DNA of 64,000 nucleotides from Nocardioides luteus (GCF_015752315.1 NZ_JADOVJ010000001.1:2596501-2660500); one strand, 5' to 3'; counted from the stretch's first letter, positions 7,715 through 17,418 are shown. Program-made: numbers and translations. Notes: generated by a model from the sequence alone, not told the origin.

Positions 7715-9043
7715 ATGGGACCGGAATGGGTGGCGATCATCGCGTTGGTCGCCTTGTTCGTGGCCGGCACGCTGCTGCCGATCAACATGGGAGCACTGGC
7801 GTACGTCGCGGCCTGGCTGGTCGGGATGTTCGCGCTGAATCTCGACGAGAAGGAGATCCTGGCCGGGGTCAGCGCCGACCTGATCCTGACGCTGATAGGT
7901 GTCACCTATCTGTTCGCGATCGCGAGGAACAACGGCACGGTCGACCTGATCGTCAGCAGCGCCGTCCGCGCGGTCGGAGGCCGGGTCGCCCTGATCCCGT
8001 GGGTGATGTTCGGCGTGACCGCGCTGCTGACCGCGATGGGCGCCGCGAGCCCGGCGGCCTGCGCGATCATCGGGCCGGTGGCCCTCGGGTTCGCGGGCCG
8101 CTACAAGATCAACCCGCTGATGATGGGCATGTTCGTCGTGCACGGCGCCCAGGGCGGTGGCTTCTCGCCGATCAGCATCTACGGCACCATCACCAACTCG
8201 GTCATGGTCGACAACGGCCTTCCCGCCAGCGAGATGACGGTCTTCCTGACCAGCCTGGTGGTCAACCTGATCATGGCGGGGATCCTGTTCTTCGCCCTCG
8301 GCGGACGGTCGCTGATGTCGATGCGGCTCGACCCCGACGAGGCGGCCAGCGCCGCCGCCGGCGTACCGGGCGAGCTGAACGAGGGCGGTGTGACCGTACC
8401 CGCCCGCGGCTACGGCACCGTCGCCCCGACCGGCACCAAGCCCGGCATCCGCACCGAGCAGCTCCTGACCCTCGCCGCCTTCGTGATCGTCGCGGCCGTC
8501 GCCCTGTTCTTCGACAAGAACATCGGCTTCGCCTCGATCACCGCGGCCACGGTCCTCGCGGCCCTCTCGCCGAGCCAGCACAAGGACGCCATCCGCCAGA
8601 TCGCCTGGCCGACCGTGCTCCTGGTCGCCGGCGTCTCGACGTACGCCACGATCCTGAACACCGCCGGATCGCCGGAGTTCGTGGGTGGCTGGGCAGCAGG
8701 CCTGGGTGTCGCCGCGATCGGCGCGCTCATCCTCTGCTACGTCGGCGCCGTGGTCTCCGCGTTCGCCTCCTCCACGGCGCTGCTGCCGATCATCATCCCG
8801 ATCGCGGTGCCGCTGATCGCCGAGGGCGGTATCTCGGCGGCGATGTTCGTGGCCGCGCTGGCGATCTCCTCGACCATCGTCGACGTGAGCCCGTTCTCCA
8901 CCAACGGCGCGCTGATGCTGGCCAACCGGCCCGAGAGCATCACCGAGGAGCGCTACTACAAGCAGATCCTCGGCTACAGCGTCATCGTGGTGCTCGTCGG
9001 TCCCCTCCTGGTCTGGGCCACCATGGTCCTCCCGGGCTGGTGA
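7715..9043 (+). CDS. SLC13/MatC-like dicarboxylate carrier
   Basis: A 442-residue permease with 11-12 hydrophobic segments. The N-terminal half matches the MatC_N (malonate/dicarboxylate carrier) type, and the second half carries the anion-transporter SxxSPFS-like loop (STIVDVSPFSTNGAL). It would import a dicarboxylate or similar anion. ATG 7715 is chosen over an upstream GTG frame because AGAAGGGAAG sits at ideal spacing. It is followed 5 bp later by a class III CoA-transferase, so uptake and CoA activation of the same acid is the natural reading. The FadR-type operator at 7632 is its likely control. Confidence 0.85.
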   Translation: MGPEWVAIIALVALFVAGTLLPINMGALAYVAAWLVGMFALNLDEKEILAGVSADLILTLIGVTYLFAIARNNGTVDLIVSSAVRAVGGRVALIPWVMFGVTALLTAMGAASPAACAIIGPVALGFAGRYKINPLMMGMFVVHGAQGGGFSPISIYGTITNSVMVDNGLPASEMTVFLTSLVVNLIMAGILFFALGGRSLMSMRLDPDEAASAAAGVPGELNEGGVTVPARGYGTVAPTGTKPGIRTEQLLTLAAFVIVAAVALFFDKNIGFASITAATVLAALSPSQHKDAIRQIAWPTVLLVAGVSTYATILNTAGSPEFVGGWAAGLGVAAIGALILCYVGAVVSAFASSTALLPIIIPIAVPLIAEGGISAAMFVAALAISSTIVDVSPFSTNGALMLANRPESITEERYYKQILGYSVIVVLVGPLLVWATMVLPGW

Positions 9044-9048
9044 CGCGC

Positions 9049-10218
9049 ATGCGTGGACCGCTCGACGACGTCGTCGTCCTCGACCTCTCCCGTGCCCTGG
9101 CCGGGCCGCACGCCGCGATGATGATGGGCGACCTCGGTGCCCGGGTGATCAAGGTCGAGGCGCCCGGGCACGGCGACGACACCCGGGGCTGGGGCCCGCC
9201 GTTCGTGGGGGAGGAGGGACAGCGGGAGGCGACGTACTTCCTCTCGGCCAACCGCAACAAGGAGTCGATCACCCTCGACCTCAAGGACACCGACGACAAG
9301 GACGTGCTGCTGCGGCTGGTCGACCGGGCCGACGTGCTCATCGAGAACTTCCGCACCGGCGTCCTCGACCGGCTCGGGCTCGGCATCGACGAGCTGCAGG
9401 CCCGCAACCCCCGCCTCGTGGTGCTCTCGATCACCGGGTTCGGTCACGACGGCCCCGAGGGCGGGCGGTCCGGCTACGACCAGATCGCGCAGGGCGAGGC
9501 CGGCCTGATGTCGCTCACCGGCTCGGGCCCCGACGACCCCCAGCGGGTCGGCACCCCGATCGCGGACCTGCTGGCCGGGATGTACGGCGCCTACGGTGCG
9601 CTCGCCGCTCTCCACGAGCGGGACCGCACCGGTCGCGGCACCGTCGTCCGCACCTCGCTGCTCTCCGCCGTCGTCGGCGTCCACGGGTTCCAGGGGACCC
9701 GCTGGACCGTCGCCGGTGAGGTCGGCCGCGCGCAGGGCAACCATCACCCGAGCATCTCGCCGTACGGCCTGTTCCGCTGTGCCGACGGGACCGTGCAGAT
9801 CGCGGTGGGCAGCGAGGGGCTGTGGCGGCGGTTCTGCACCGCCTTCGACATCTCGCCCGACCTGGAGGGGATGGCCACCAACCCCGAGCGGGCGGCGAAC
9901 CGGGAGAAGGTCGTCGAGCTCGTCGAGTCGCTCTTCGAGCCATGGCCTGCCGAGGAGCTGCTCGCCAAGCTCGCCGAGGCCGGTGTCCCGGCCGGCAAGG
10001 TGCGCTCCCTGGACGAGGTCTACGCCTGGGAGCAGACCGCCAGCCAGGGTCTGCTGATCGACGTCGACCACTCGACGCTCGGCCATCTCACCCTTCCCGG
10101 GCCGCCCCTACGGTTCTTCACCGAGGGAGCCGAGGTGACCCCCACCGGACACGCGGCGCCGCCCACCCTCGACGAGCACGGCCCCGAGCTGCGTACGTGG
10201 GTGGCGGACCAGCCCTGA
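9049..10218 (+). CDS. CaiB/BaiF class III CoA-transferase
   Basis: A 389-residue family III CoA-transferase. It shows the N-terminal LDLSRALAGPHAAMMMGDLGA block, EAPGHGDDTR, NRNKESITLDLK, and the PIADLLAGMYGA block where the catalytic Asp of formyl-CoA transferase-like enzymes lies. The family moves CoA between organic acids through an aspartyl-CoA anhydride intermediate. ATG 9049 is used; a GTG at 9040 overlapping the carrier stop is also possible. The acid is not determined; candidates include malonate-, mesaconate-, itaconate- or sulfinate-type substrates because of the linked carrier and TauE exporter. Confidence 0.88.
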   Translation: MRGPLDDVVVLDLSRALAGPHAAMMMGDLGARVIKVEAPGHGDDTRGWGPPFVGEEGQREATYFLSANRNKESITLDLKDTDDKDVLLRLVDRADVLIENFRTGVLDRLGLGIDELQARNPRLVVLSITGFGHDGPEGGRSGYDQIAQGEAGLMSLTGSGPDDPQRVGTPIADLLAGMYGAYGALAALHERDRTGRGTVVRTSLLSAVVGVHGFQGTRWTVAGEVGRAQGNHHPSISPYGLFRCADGTVQIAVGSEGLWRRFCTAFDISPDLEGMATNPERAANREKVVELVESLFEPWPAEELLAKLAEAGVPAGKVRSLDEVYAWEQTASQGLLIDVDHSTLGHLTLPGPPLRFFTEGAEVTPTGHAAPPTLDEHGPELRTWVADQP

Positions 10219-10259
10219 ATCCGGAGGAGGAGGGCGCCTGACTGGGATACTCCAGGATC

Positions 10260-11759
10260 ATGGACGACTCTCGTGACGGCGCCCCTCTCCGGCTGGGCAG
10301 TGCCCAGGGCCGCTGGGTGCTGGCGACCACCGTGCTCGGCTCCGGCCTGGCGATGCTCGACTCGACCGTCGTCAACGTCGCCCTCGGCCGGATCGGCGAG
10401 GATCTGGACGCAGGCTTCTCGGGTCTGCAGTGGACGGTGAACGCCTACACCCTGAGCCTCGCGGCGCTGATCCTCCTCGGCGGCTCGCTCGGCGACCGCT
10501 TCGGCCGGCGCCGGGTGTTCCTCGTCGGCGTGGTGTGGTTCGCGGCCGCCTCGTTGCTGTGCGGGCTGGCGCCCGACATCGATCTGCTGATCGCGGCGCG
10601 CGGGCTGCAGGGGGTTGGCGGCGCCCTCCTGACACCGGGGAGCCTGGCGATCATCGCCGCGTCGTTCCACGCCGATGACCGGTCGGCCGCCGTCGGCGCC
10701 TGGTCGGGACTCAGCGGCATCGCGGCCGCGATCGGGCCGCTCGTCGGGGGCTGGCTGGTCGAGGTGGACTGGAGGCTGGTCTTCCTCGTCAACGTGCCCG
10801 TCGCGGTGCTCATCGTGGTTGTCGCCGTCCGCCACGTACCGGAGAGCCGTGACCCGGACGCCGGCGGCCGGCTCGACCTGACCGGGACGGTGCTCGCCGT
10901 GGCCGGACTCGGCGCGCTCACGTTCGGGCTGACCCGGGCTGGTGAGGTCGGGTTCGCCGGCACGGTGGCGGCGACCGTTGCGGCCGGGGTCGCCTGCCTG
11001 GTGGCCTTCGTGGTCGTCGAGGCCCGCTCGAGCCACCCGCTGGTCCCGCTCGAGCTCTTCCGCAACGCCCAGTTCAGCGCGGCCAACGCCGTCACCCTGC
11101 TCGTCTACGCGGCGCTCGGCGTCATCTTCGTGCTCCTCGTCCTCCAGCTCCAGGTCGTCAGCGGCTGGTCGCCGCTCGCCGCCGGGTCCGCGCTGCTCCC
11201 GGTCACCGTGGTGATGCTGCTCTTCTCCTCGCGCGCGGGCGCCCTCGCCCAGCGCATCGGCCCCCGCCTGCCGATGACGCTCGGGCCGCTGCTGGCGGCC
11301 GGCGGGGTGCTCTGGATGGGGAGGATCGGCCCCCAGGCGTCGTACGTCGCGGACGTGCTCGCGCCCGTCCTGCTCTTCGCCGCCGGGCTCACGCTGCTGG
11401 TCGCGCCGCTGACCGCCACCGTGCTCGGCGCTGCTGACGACCGGCACGCCGGCATCGCCTCGGGCGTGAACAACGCCGTCGCCAGGACAGCCGGGCTCTT
11501 GGCCGTGGCCGTCGTCCCGGCCGCCGTCGGCATCGCCGGCGACGACTACACGAACCCGAGCGCCTTCGACGACGGATTCGGCATGGCGATGCTCCTCAAC
11601 GCCGGCCTGCTGGTCCTCGGCGCGGTGCTCGCAGCGGTGTTCGTACGACGCCCGCTCGCGGCCGAGGAGGAGCACGACGAGCACCGGGTGCACATCGAGA
11701 CGTGTGCGCACTGCGGTGTGACCGGTACGCAGCTGCACCCCGCCGACCACGACCGGTGA
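10260..11759 (+). CDS. DHA2-family MFS transporter with Cys/His-rich C-terminal tail
   Basis: A 499-residue 14-helix EmrB/QacA-type antiporter: LDSTVVNVALG in helix 1, GGSLGDRFGRRR as motif A, and ARGLQGVGGALL as motif B. After the last helix a charged cytosolic tail of about 35 residues carries HxET-C-AH-C-GVTG followed by further His residues. This resembles a small metal site and is unusual for the family. It starts 41 bp after the CoA-transferase stop and may share that transcript, although it has its own spacing and no local regulator. The substrate is unknown. Confidence 0.88.
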   Translation: MDDSRDGAPLRLGSAQGRWVLATTVLGSGLAMLDSTVVNVALGRIGEDLDAGFSGLQWTVNAYTLSLAALILLGGSLGDRFGRRRVFLVGVVWFAAASLLCGLAPDIDLLIAARGLQGVGGALLTPGSLAIIAASFHADDRSAAVGAWSGLSGIAAAIGPLVGGWLVEVDWRLVFLVNVPVAVLIVVVAVRHVPESRDPDAGGRLDLTGTVLAVAGLGALTFGLTRAGEVGFAGTVAATVAAGVACLVAFVVVEARSSHPLVPLELFRNAQFSAANAVTLLVYAALGVIFVLLVLQLQVVSGWSPLAAGSALLPVTVVMLLFSSRAGALAQRIGPRLPMTLGPLLAAGGVLWMGRIGPQASYVADVLAPVLLFAAGLTLLVAPLTATVLGAADDRHAGIASGVNNAVARTAGLLAVAVVPAAVGIAGDDYTNPSAFDDGFGMAMLLNAGLLVLGAVLAAVFVRRPLAAEEEHDEHRVHIETCAHCGVTGTQLHPADHDR

Positions 11760-11809
11760 GGTCGGCTCGACCGTCGACCGAACCTCGGGTGGCATGACCT
11801 GAGCGGCTT

Positions 11810-11820
11810 CCGGTTACCGG
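11810..11820. promoter_or_regulatory. Candidate shared operator, alpha-glucosidase gene 1
   Basis: CCGGTTACCGG, an odd-centred palindrome, lies 7 bp before the GTG of the first GH13 gene. The 10-mer CCGGTTACCG recurs on the minus strand upstream of the second GH13 gene (15108-15117). Confidence 0.4.
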
Positions 11821-11827
11821 GGCTCCC

Positions 11828-13393
11828 GTGGAATCCCCGTGGTGGCGTGAGGCCGTGACGTACCAGATCTACCCACGCTCGTTCGCCGATGCGGACGGGG
11901 ACGGCACCGGAGATCTCGCCGGTATCACCTCGCGGCTGGACCATCTGGCCGACCTCGGGGTGGACGCGATCTGGCTCTCGCCGTTCTACCCCTCGCCGCA
12001 GATCGACTACGGCTACGACGTCACCGACGCCCGCGGGGTGCACCCTCTCTTCGGGTCGCTCTCCGACGCCGAGGACCTGCTCACCAAGGCGCACGAGGTG
12101 GGCCTGAAGGTGATCATCGACCTGATCCCCAACCACACCTCCTCGGAGCACCCGTGGTTCGGCGAGGCGCTCTCGGCCGGACCGGGCTCGCCGGAGCGTG
12201 ACCGCTACGTCTTCCGCGACGGTCGAGGGCCGGACGGCGACGAGCCGCCGACCAACTGGCAGTCCGTCTTCGGTGGGTCCGCGTGGACCCGGGTCGAGGA
12301 CGGGCAGTGGTATCTCCACATGTTCGCCGAGGAGGAACCCGACCTCAACTGGCGCCATCCCGAGGTGGCCGAGGAGTTCCGGTCCGTGCTGCGGTGGTGG
12401 CTGGACCGGGGCGTCGACGGGTTCCGTGTCGATGTCGCCCACGGCCTGGTCAAGGCGCTGCGCGACCAGCACGTCCCCGAAGGGAAGTCACCGAACTCCG
12501 ACCCGGCGGTGATGTACGACACCGGCGTCGAGGACGATCCGATGTGGGACCACCCGGACGTCCACGGGGTCTACCGGGACTGGCACGACGTCATCTCGTC
12601 CTATCCCGGCGATCGGATGCTGATCGCCGAGGCGTGGACCCGAGGCCCGGCAGACCTGCGCGGCTACCTGCGCACCGACGAGTTCGAGCAGGCGTTCAAC
12701 TTCCGGTGGCTGCAGGCGCACTGGTCGGCGCGCGAGTTCACCGACGCGATCGTGTCCACGCTGGAGGCGCTGAGTCCCTCCCGGGCTTGGCCCACGTGGG
12801 TCCTCTCCAACCACGACGCCGTACGCCACCGCACGCGCTACGGCGACGGGGCCCAGGCGCTCGCCCGTGCCCGCGCGGCGACGCTGACGATGCTGGCACT
12901 GCCCGGGTCGGCGTACCTCTACCAGGGCGAGGAGCTCGGCCTGCCGCACGTGGAGCTGCCCCCGGAGCACCAGCAGGATCCCTGGGCGGCCGGCGGGAAC
13001 GGCCGCGACGGCTGCCGGGTGCCGCTGCCGTGGAGCGGTGACGCACCACCCTTCGGCTTCGGTCCCGGCGACGGCCAGCCGTGGCTGCCGCAGCCGGTCC
13101 AGTGGGCGGAGCTGACCGTCGCGGCGCAGACGGGCCGGCCCGGCTCGACCCTGGAGTTCTACCGGTCGGCGATCGCGGCCCGGCGCCGCTACGCCCGGGG
13201 CGGCGAGGTGCGGTTCCTCGACATGCCCGACGACGTCATCGCCTTCCGCCGCGGCCGGCTGACGGCGGTCATCAACTGCGGGGCGGTTCCGACGCCGCTG
13301 CCCCCGGGAGACGTGGTGATCTGCAGCGGCGAGCCCGTCGGCGCCGAGCTGCCGCCGGACACCGCGGTCTGGCTGCTCGACGACGACGGCTGA
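11828..13393 (+). CDS. GH13 alpha-glucosidase
   Basis: A 521-residue cytoplasmic glycoside hydrolase of family 13 (alpha-glucosidase group). It has a (beta/alpha)8 barrel with all catalytic residues visible: nucleophile D202 in DGFRVD, acid/base E268 in LIAEAW, and H329-D330 in LSNHD. PNHTS near residue 101 is the first conserved region. It hydrolyses alpha-glucosidic bonds of maltose-like sugars. No signal peptide is present, so sugars must be imported. The GTG start at 11828 places the WWREAVTYQIYPRSF start normally. It converges on a second GH13 gene with 6 bp between stops. Confidence 0.9.
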   Translation: MESPWWREAVTYQIYPRSFADADGDGTGDLAGITSRLDHLADLGVDAIWLSPFYPSPQIDYGYDVTDARGVHPLFGSLSDAEDLLTKAHEVGLKVIIDLIPNHTSSEHPWFGEALSAGPGSPERDRYVFRDGRGPDGDEPPTNWQSVFGGSAWTRVEDGQWYLHMFAEEEPDLNWRHPEVAEEFRSVLRWWLDRGVDGFRVDVAHGLVKALRDQHVPEGKSPNSDPAVMYDTGVEDDPMWDHPDVHGVYRDWHDVISSYPGDRMLIAEAWTRGPADLRGYLRTDEFEQAFNFRWLQAHWSAREFTDAIVSTLEALSPSRAWPTWVLSNHDAVRHRTRYGDGAQALARARAATLTMLALPGSAYLYQGEELGLPHVELPPEHQQDPWAAGGNGRDGCRVPLPWSGDAPPFGFGPGDGQPWLPQPVQWAELTVAAQTGRPGSTLEFYRSAIAARRRYARGGEVRFLDMPDDVIAFRRGRLTAVINCGAVPTPLPPGDVVICSGEPVGAELPPDTAVWLLDDDG

Positions 13394-13399
13394 GCCGGG

Positions 13400-15067
13400 T
13401 CAGCGGCGGTAGACCCGCGACTCCCAGGGCTGCATCACCGCACCGCGCCCGGACCCGAGCACGAGCTCGCCTCGGCACTCGTCGGCGAGCTCACCGAGGT
13501 CGGCCTCGTCGCCGCTGAAGTTGGCGAGCACCGTCAGCTGCCCGCTCTCGTGGCGACGGCGGAAGGCGAAGACCTGCGGATGGCTCTCGGCCAGCAGGCT
13601 GAAGTCGCCGTCGACCACGACCGGGTCCTCGTGGCGCAGCTGGATCAGCCGGCGATAGTGCGAGAGCACCGAGTCCGGGTCCTCGAGCTGCGCGGCGACG
13701 TTGATCTCGGTGTGGTTCGGGTTGATCGCGAGCCAGGGCGTCCCGGTCGTGAAGCCGGCGCCGGGGGAGTCGTCCCACTGCATCGGCGTACGTCCGTTGT
13801 CACGAGACATCGCCCGCAGCGAGCGCATCACGTCCTCGTGCTCCTGGCCGGCGGCGATCGCCTCGTGGTAGTAGTTCACCGCTTCCACGTCGTCGAACTC
13901 GTCGATGGAGGCGAACGGGTGGTTCGTCATGCCGATCTCGTCGCCCTGGTAGACGAACGGGGTGCCCCGCTGCAGGTGCAGCACGGTCGCGAGCAGCTTG
14001 GCCGACTCGGTGTGCCAGCGGCCGTCGTCGCCGTACCGCGAGACCACCCGCGGCTGGTCGTGGTTGTCCCAGTAGAGGCTGTTCCAGCCGACGTCCGCCA
14101 GACCGGTCTGCCAGGCCGCGAACCGGTCGCGGAGGCGACCGAGGTCGAAGGGGCGTACGTCCCACTTGAAGGTGCCGTGGTCGATCTCGACGTGCTCGTA
14201 GTGCAGGACCATGTCGAGCTCGCGGCGTGCCGGATCGGTGTACTTGCGGCCCTCCTCGACCGTCGTCTCGCCGGTCTCCCCGACGAGCAGGAGGTCGCGG
14301 TCGTAGCGGTCGAAGACCTCCCGGTGCATCTCGGCGAGGAACTCGTGGACGCGCGGCCCGTCGATCACCGACCGGCGCATGTTGCCGTAACGCTGCCCCG
14401 GCATGACCGGCGCCTCCGGGAGCTCCGGGTCCTTGGAGATCAGGTTCACCACGTCCATCCGGAAGCCGTCGACACCACGGTCCAGCCACCAGCGCATGAC
14501 CTCGTACACCGCCTGCCTGACCTCGGGGTTCTCCCAGTTCAGGTCCGGCTGCTTCCTGGTGAACAGGTGGAGGTAATAGGCGGCCCTGCCCTCGCTGTAG
14601 GTCCAGGCCGGCCCGGAGAAGAACGAGCCCCAGTTGTTGGGCTCCTCGCGCCACCAGTACCAGTCGCGCTTCGGGCTCTCCGGGCTCATGGTCGAGTCCA
14701 CGAACCAGGGATGCTCGTCGGAGGTGTGGTTGGCGACCAGATCCATCACCAGCTTCATCCCGCGCTCGTGGAGCTCGGAGATCAGGGCGTCCAGCTCCGC
14801 AAGCGTCCCGTACGTCGGGTCGACATCGTGATAGTCGCTGACGTCGTAGCCGTTGTCGGCCATCGGCGAGGGATAGACCGGCGAGATCCACAGCACGTCG
14901 ACGCCGAGCCACTCGAGGTGGTCGAGCCGCTCCCGGATCCCGCGCAGGTCGCCGACGCCGTCACCGTTCCCGTCGGCGAAGCTGCGCGGGTAGACCTGGT
15001 AGACGACGGCGGAACGCCACCACCCCGGACCGGTGCGACCAGCGGGTTCGGTGAGGTTCGAGGGCAT
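13400..15067 (-). CDS. GH13 oligo-1,6-glucosidase / alpha-glucosidase
   Basis: A 555-residue GH13 enzyme of the oligo-1,6-glucosidase group by length and by the WWRSAVVYQVYPRSF and TWKD-like domain layout. Catalytic residues are D205 (GFRMDVVNL), E264 (LLVGETG) and H336-D337 (WDNHDQPR). The VxNL variant after the nucleophile is typical of alpha-1,6/alpha-1,4 glucosidases acting on isomaltose-type or maltose-type ends. AGGAGG lies 6 bp before ATG 15067. It is convergent with the shorter GH13 gene. The two enzymes probably split different linkages of the same imported oligosaccharides. Confidence 0.9.
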   Translation of the reverse strand: MPSNLTEPAGRTGPGWWRSAVVYQVYPRSFADGNGDGVGDLRGIRERLDHLEWLGVDVLWISPVYPSPMADNGYDVSDYHDVDPTYGTLAELDALISELHERGMKLVMDLVANHTSDEHPWFVDSTMSPESPKRDWYWWREEPNNWGSFFSGPAWTYSEGRAAYYLHLFTRKQPDLNWENPEVRQAVYEVMRWWLDRGVDGFRMDVVNLISKDPELPEAPVMPGQRYGNMRRSVIDGPRVHEFLAEMHREVFDRYDRDLLLVGETGETTVEEGRKYTDPARRELDMVLHYEHVEIDHGTFKWDVRPFDLGRLRDRFAAWQTGLADVGWNSLYWDNHDQPRVVSRYGDDGRWHTESAKLLATVLHLQRGTPFVYQGDEIGMTNHPFASIDEFDDVEAVNYYHEAIAAGQEHEDVMRSLRAMSRDNGRTPMQWDDSPGAGFTTGTPWLAINPNHTEINVAAQLEDPDSVLSHYRRLIQLRHEDPVVVDGDFSLLAESHPQVFAFRRRHESGQLTVLANFSGDEADLGELADECRGELVLGSGRGAVMQPWESRVYRR

Positions 15068-15107
15068 CCTGGTTTCCTCCTGGTGAGGGGACAGCGGTCC
15101 CTGCGAG

Positions 15108-15117
15108 CGGTAACCGG
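15108..15117. promoter_or_regulatory. Candidate shared operator, alpha-glucosidase gene 2
   Basis: CGGTAACCGG on the plus strand (CCGGTTACCG on the minus) sits 41 bp upstream of the second GH13 gene and matches the motif at 11810. No regulator gene is adjacent. Confidence 0.35.
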
Positions 15118-15169
15118 GTCGGGCGCCACGCATACGCGTCGCGCCCGGCCGGCCGCTAGCGTGTGGGGC

Positions 15170-15649
15170 ATGGCACTGACCCACGACTACACGGTCTCGG
15201 TGGAGTGGACGGGCAACCGTGGCACCGGGACGAGCGGCTACCGCGACTACGCCCGCGACCACGTCGTACGCATCGACGGGCTGCCCGAGATCCTCGGCTC
15301 CGCCGACCCGACCTTCCGTGGTGACGCGAGCCGGCACAACCCCGAGCAGCTGCTGCTGGCCTCCCTGGCGCAGTGCCACATGCTCTCCTACCTGCACCAG
15401 GCGGTGACGGTCGGTGTGATCGTGCTCGACTACCACGACGCCGCGACCGCGACCATGGAGACGCAGGGGACCGGCGGCCGGTTCACCCGCGCCGTGCTCC
15501 ACCCCGTCGTCACCGTCGCCGACGAGTCCATGATCGAGGCCGCGACCACCGCCCACCACCAGGCCCACCTGGACTGCTTCATCGCGAGCAGCGTGAACTT
15601 CCCGGTCGAGACCGAGCCCACCGTCATCGTCGGGGGACTGAATCGGTAG
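15170..15649 (+). CDS. OsmC family protein
   Basis: A 159-residue OsmC/Ohr-fold protein. Both active cysteines are visible: one in SLAQCHMLSYL (central helix) and one in HLDCFIASSVN, with an N-terminal GTGTSGYRDYARDH beta region. The family reduces organic hydroperoxides through this Cys pair using a thiol such as lipoyl groups or, in actinobacteria, possibly mycothiol. It is cytoplasmic. ATG 15170 is divergent from the GH13 gene at 15067. A single-gene transcript is likely. Confidence 0.85.
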   Translation: MALTHDYTVSVEWTGNRGTGTSGYRDYARDHVVRIDGLPEILGSADPTFRGDASRHNPEQLLLASLAQCHMLSYLHQAVTVGVIVLDYHDAATATMETQGTGGRFTRAVLHPVVTVADESMIEAATTAHHQAHLDCFIASSVNFPVETEPTVIVGGLNR

Positions 15650-15701
15650 CCCCCTCTTCCGGGGGTAGGGCGGGCATCGGGTCCGCCACCAAGATGCCGT
15701 C

Positions 15702-17405
15702 ATGACGAGTACGACTTCGACGGATGCCCTGCGTGCCGCCCGGGACGCGCTGATCGCCCAGCGCGTCGACTACTCCGCGGCGGTCGACACCTTCCGCTGG
15801 CCCGACGTCGGCGAGAGCTTCAACTTCGCCCACGACTGGTTCGACCCGATGGCGCGCGGCAACGAGGCCCCGGGGCTGATCATCGCGGAGCCGGACGGGT
15901 CGCGGGCTGCGTACTCCTTCGACGAGCTGGCGCGGCGCTCGGACGCGGTGGCGCGCTACCTCGGACGGCTCGGGGTCGGGCGAGGGGACAGCGTGGTCGT
16001 CATGCTCGGCAACCAGGTCGAGCTGTGGGAGACCATGCTGGGGGCGATGAAGCTCGGGGCGGTGCTGATGCCGACAACGACCGCGGTCGGCACGGCCGAG
16101 CTGGTCGACCGGGTCGCCCGGGGCCGGGCGAAGGCGGTGGTCTGCAACGCCGAGGACACCGGCAAGTTCGACGGCGTGCCCGGCGACTACGTCCGGATCT
16201 GCGTGGGGGAGCAGGCGGGCTGGCACGGGTACGCCGCAGCCGCCGCGGAGAGCCAGGAGCCGCTCGAGCATCCCGGCAACGCCACGAGCGACGCGCTGCT
16301 GCTCTACTTCACCAGCGGCACCACGAGCCGGCCGAAGCTCGTCGAGCACACCCACTACACCTACCCGGTCGGGCACCTGTCGACGATGTACTGGCTCGGT
16401 CTGCGCCCCGGCGACGTTCACATGAACATCTCCAGCCCCGGCTGGGCCAAGCACGCCTGGTCGAACTTCTTCGCGCCGTGGCTCGCGGGTGCGACCGTCT
16501 TCGTGCTCAACTACGCCCGCTTCGAGGCGGCCACGCTGCTGCAGCGCATCCGGGAGGAGCACGTCACCAGCATGTGCGCCCCGCCGACGGTGTGGCGGAT
16601 GCTCATCCAGGCCGACCTCAGCGGCGGCCGCGGCTCGCTCCGCGAGGCGATCAGCGCGGGGGAGCCGCTCAACCCCGAGGTGATCAGCCAGGTGCGCCAG
16701 GCCTGGGGCCTGACCATCCGGGACGGCTTCGGCCAGACCGAGATGACCGCGACGGTGGCCAACAGCCCCGGTCAGCCGGTGCGGCCGGGCTCGATGGGAC
16801 GCCCGCTTCCCGGCGTACCCGTCGTGCTGGTCGACCCGATCGAGGGCACCGTGATCGAGGGAGCGGGGGAGGGGGAGCTCTGCCTCGACCTCTCCGCGCA
16901 CCCGGCCACGCTGATGACCGGCTACCGCGACGACGAGAAGCGCACCGCCGACGCGATGCGCGGCGGCTTCTTCCACACCGGCGACGTCGCCGGCCGCGAC
17001 GCGGACGGCTACATCACCTACGTCGGCCGCACCGACGACGTCTTCAAGGCCTCCGACTACAAGGTCTCGCCCTTCGAGCTGGAGTCGGTCCTGATCGAGC
17101 ACCCCGCCGTGGCCGAGGCCGCGGTCGTCCCTGCCCCGGACCCGGTGCGGCTCGCCGTCCCCAAGGCGTACGTCTCCCTCACCGCCGGCCACGAGCCGAC
17201 CGCCGAGACCGCCCGGGCCATCCTCGAGTTCGCCCGTGACCACCTGCCGCCCTACCTGCGGGTGCGTCGCCTGGAGTTCTTCGACCTGCCCAAGACGATC
17301 TCCGGGAAGATCCGCCGCGTCGAGCTTCGCGGCCGGGAACAGGACGTCGTCGACCAGCGACCGCCGGGCGAGCACCGCTACGAGGACTTCTTCACCCGCA
17401 GCTAG
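15702..17405 (+). CDS. AMP-forming acyl-CoA synthetase (medium-chain/benzoate type)
   Basis: A 567-residue adenylate-forming ligase. Motifs in order: YFTSGTTSRPK phosphate loop (about residue 205), SSPGWAKHAWSNFFAPW typical of medium-chain and benzoate-type acyl-CoA synthetases, GFGQTE, a TGD motif, and KTISGKIRR with the adenylation Lys near the C-terminus. It activates a carboxylic acid to acyl-AMP and then acyl-CoA. The N-terminal YSAAVDTFRWPD and NFAHDWFD stretches resemble acetyl- and medium-chain synthetases. The exact acid is unknown. No obvious partner gene; the OsmC gene is 52 bp upstream. Confidence 0.85.
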   Translation: MTSTTSTDALRAARDALIAQRVDYSAAVDTFRWPDVGESFNFAHDWFDPMARGNEAPGLIIAEPDGSRAAYSFDELARRSDAVARYLGRLGVGRGDSVVVMLGNQVELWETMLGAMKLGAVLMPTTTAVGTAELVDRVARGRAKAVVCNAEDTGKFDGVPGDYVRICVGEQAGWHGYAAAAAESQEPLEHPGNATSDALLLYFTSGTTSRPKLVEHTHYTYPVGHLSTMYWLGLRPGDVHMNISSPGWAKHAWSNFFAPWLAGATVFVLNYARFEAATLLQRIREEHVTSMCAPPTVWRMLIQADLSGGRGSLREAISAGEPLNPEVISQVRQAWGLTIRDGFGQTEMTATVANSPGQPVRPGSMGRPLPGVPVVLVDPIEGTVIEGAGEGELCLDLSAHPATLMTGYRDDEKRTADAMRGGFFHTGDVAGRDADGYITYVGRTDDVFKASDYKVSPFELESVLIEHPAVAEAAVVPAPDPVRLAVPKAYVSLTAGHEPTAETARAILEFARDHLPPYLRVRRLEFFDLPKTISGKIRRVELRGREQDVVDQRPPGEHRYEDFFTRS

Positions 17406-17418
17406 CGCTGATGCTCCG

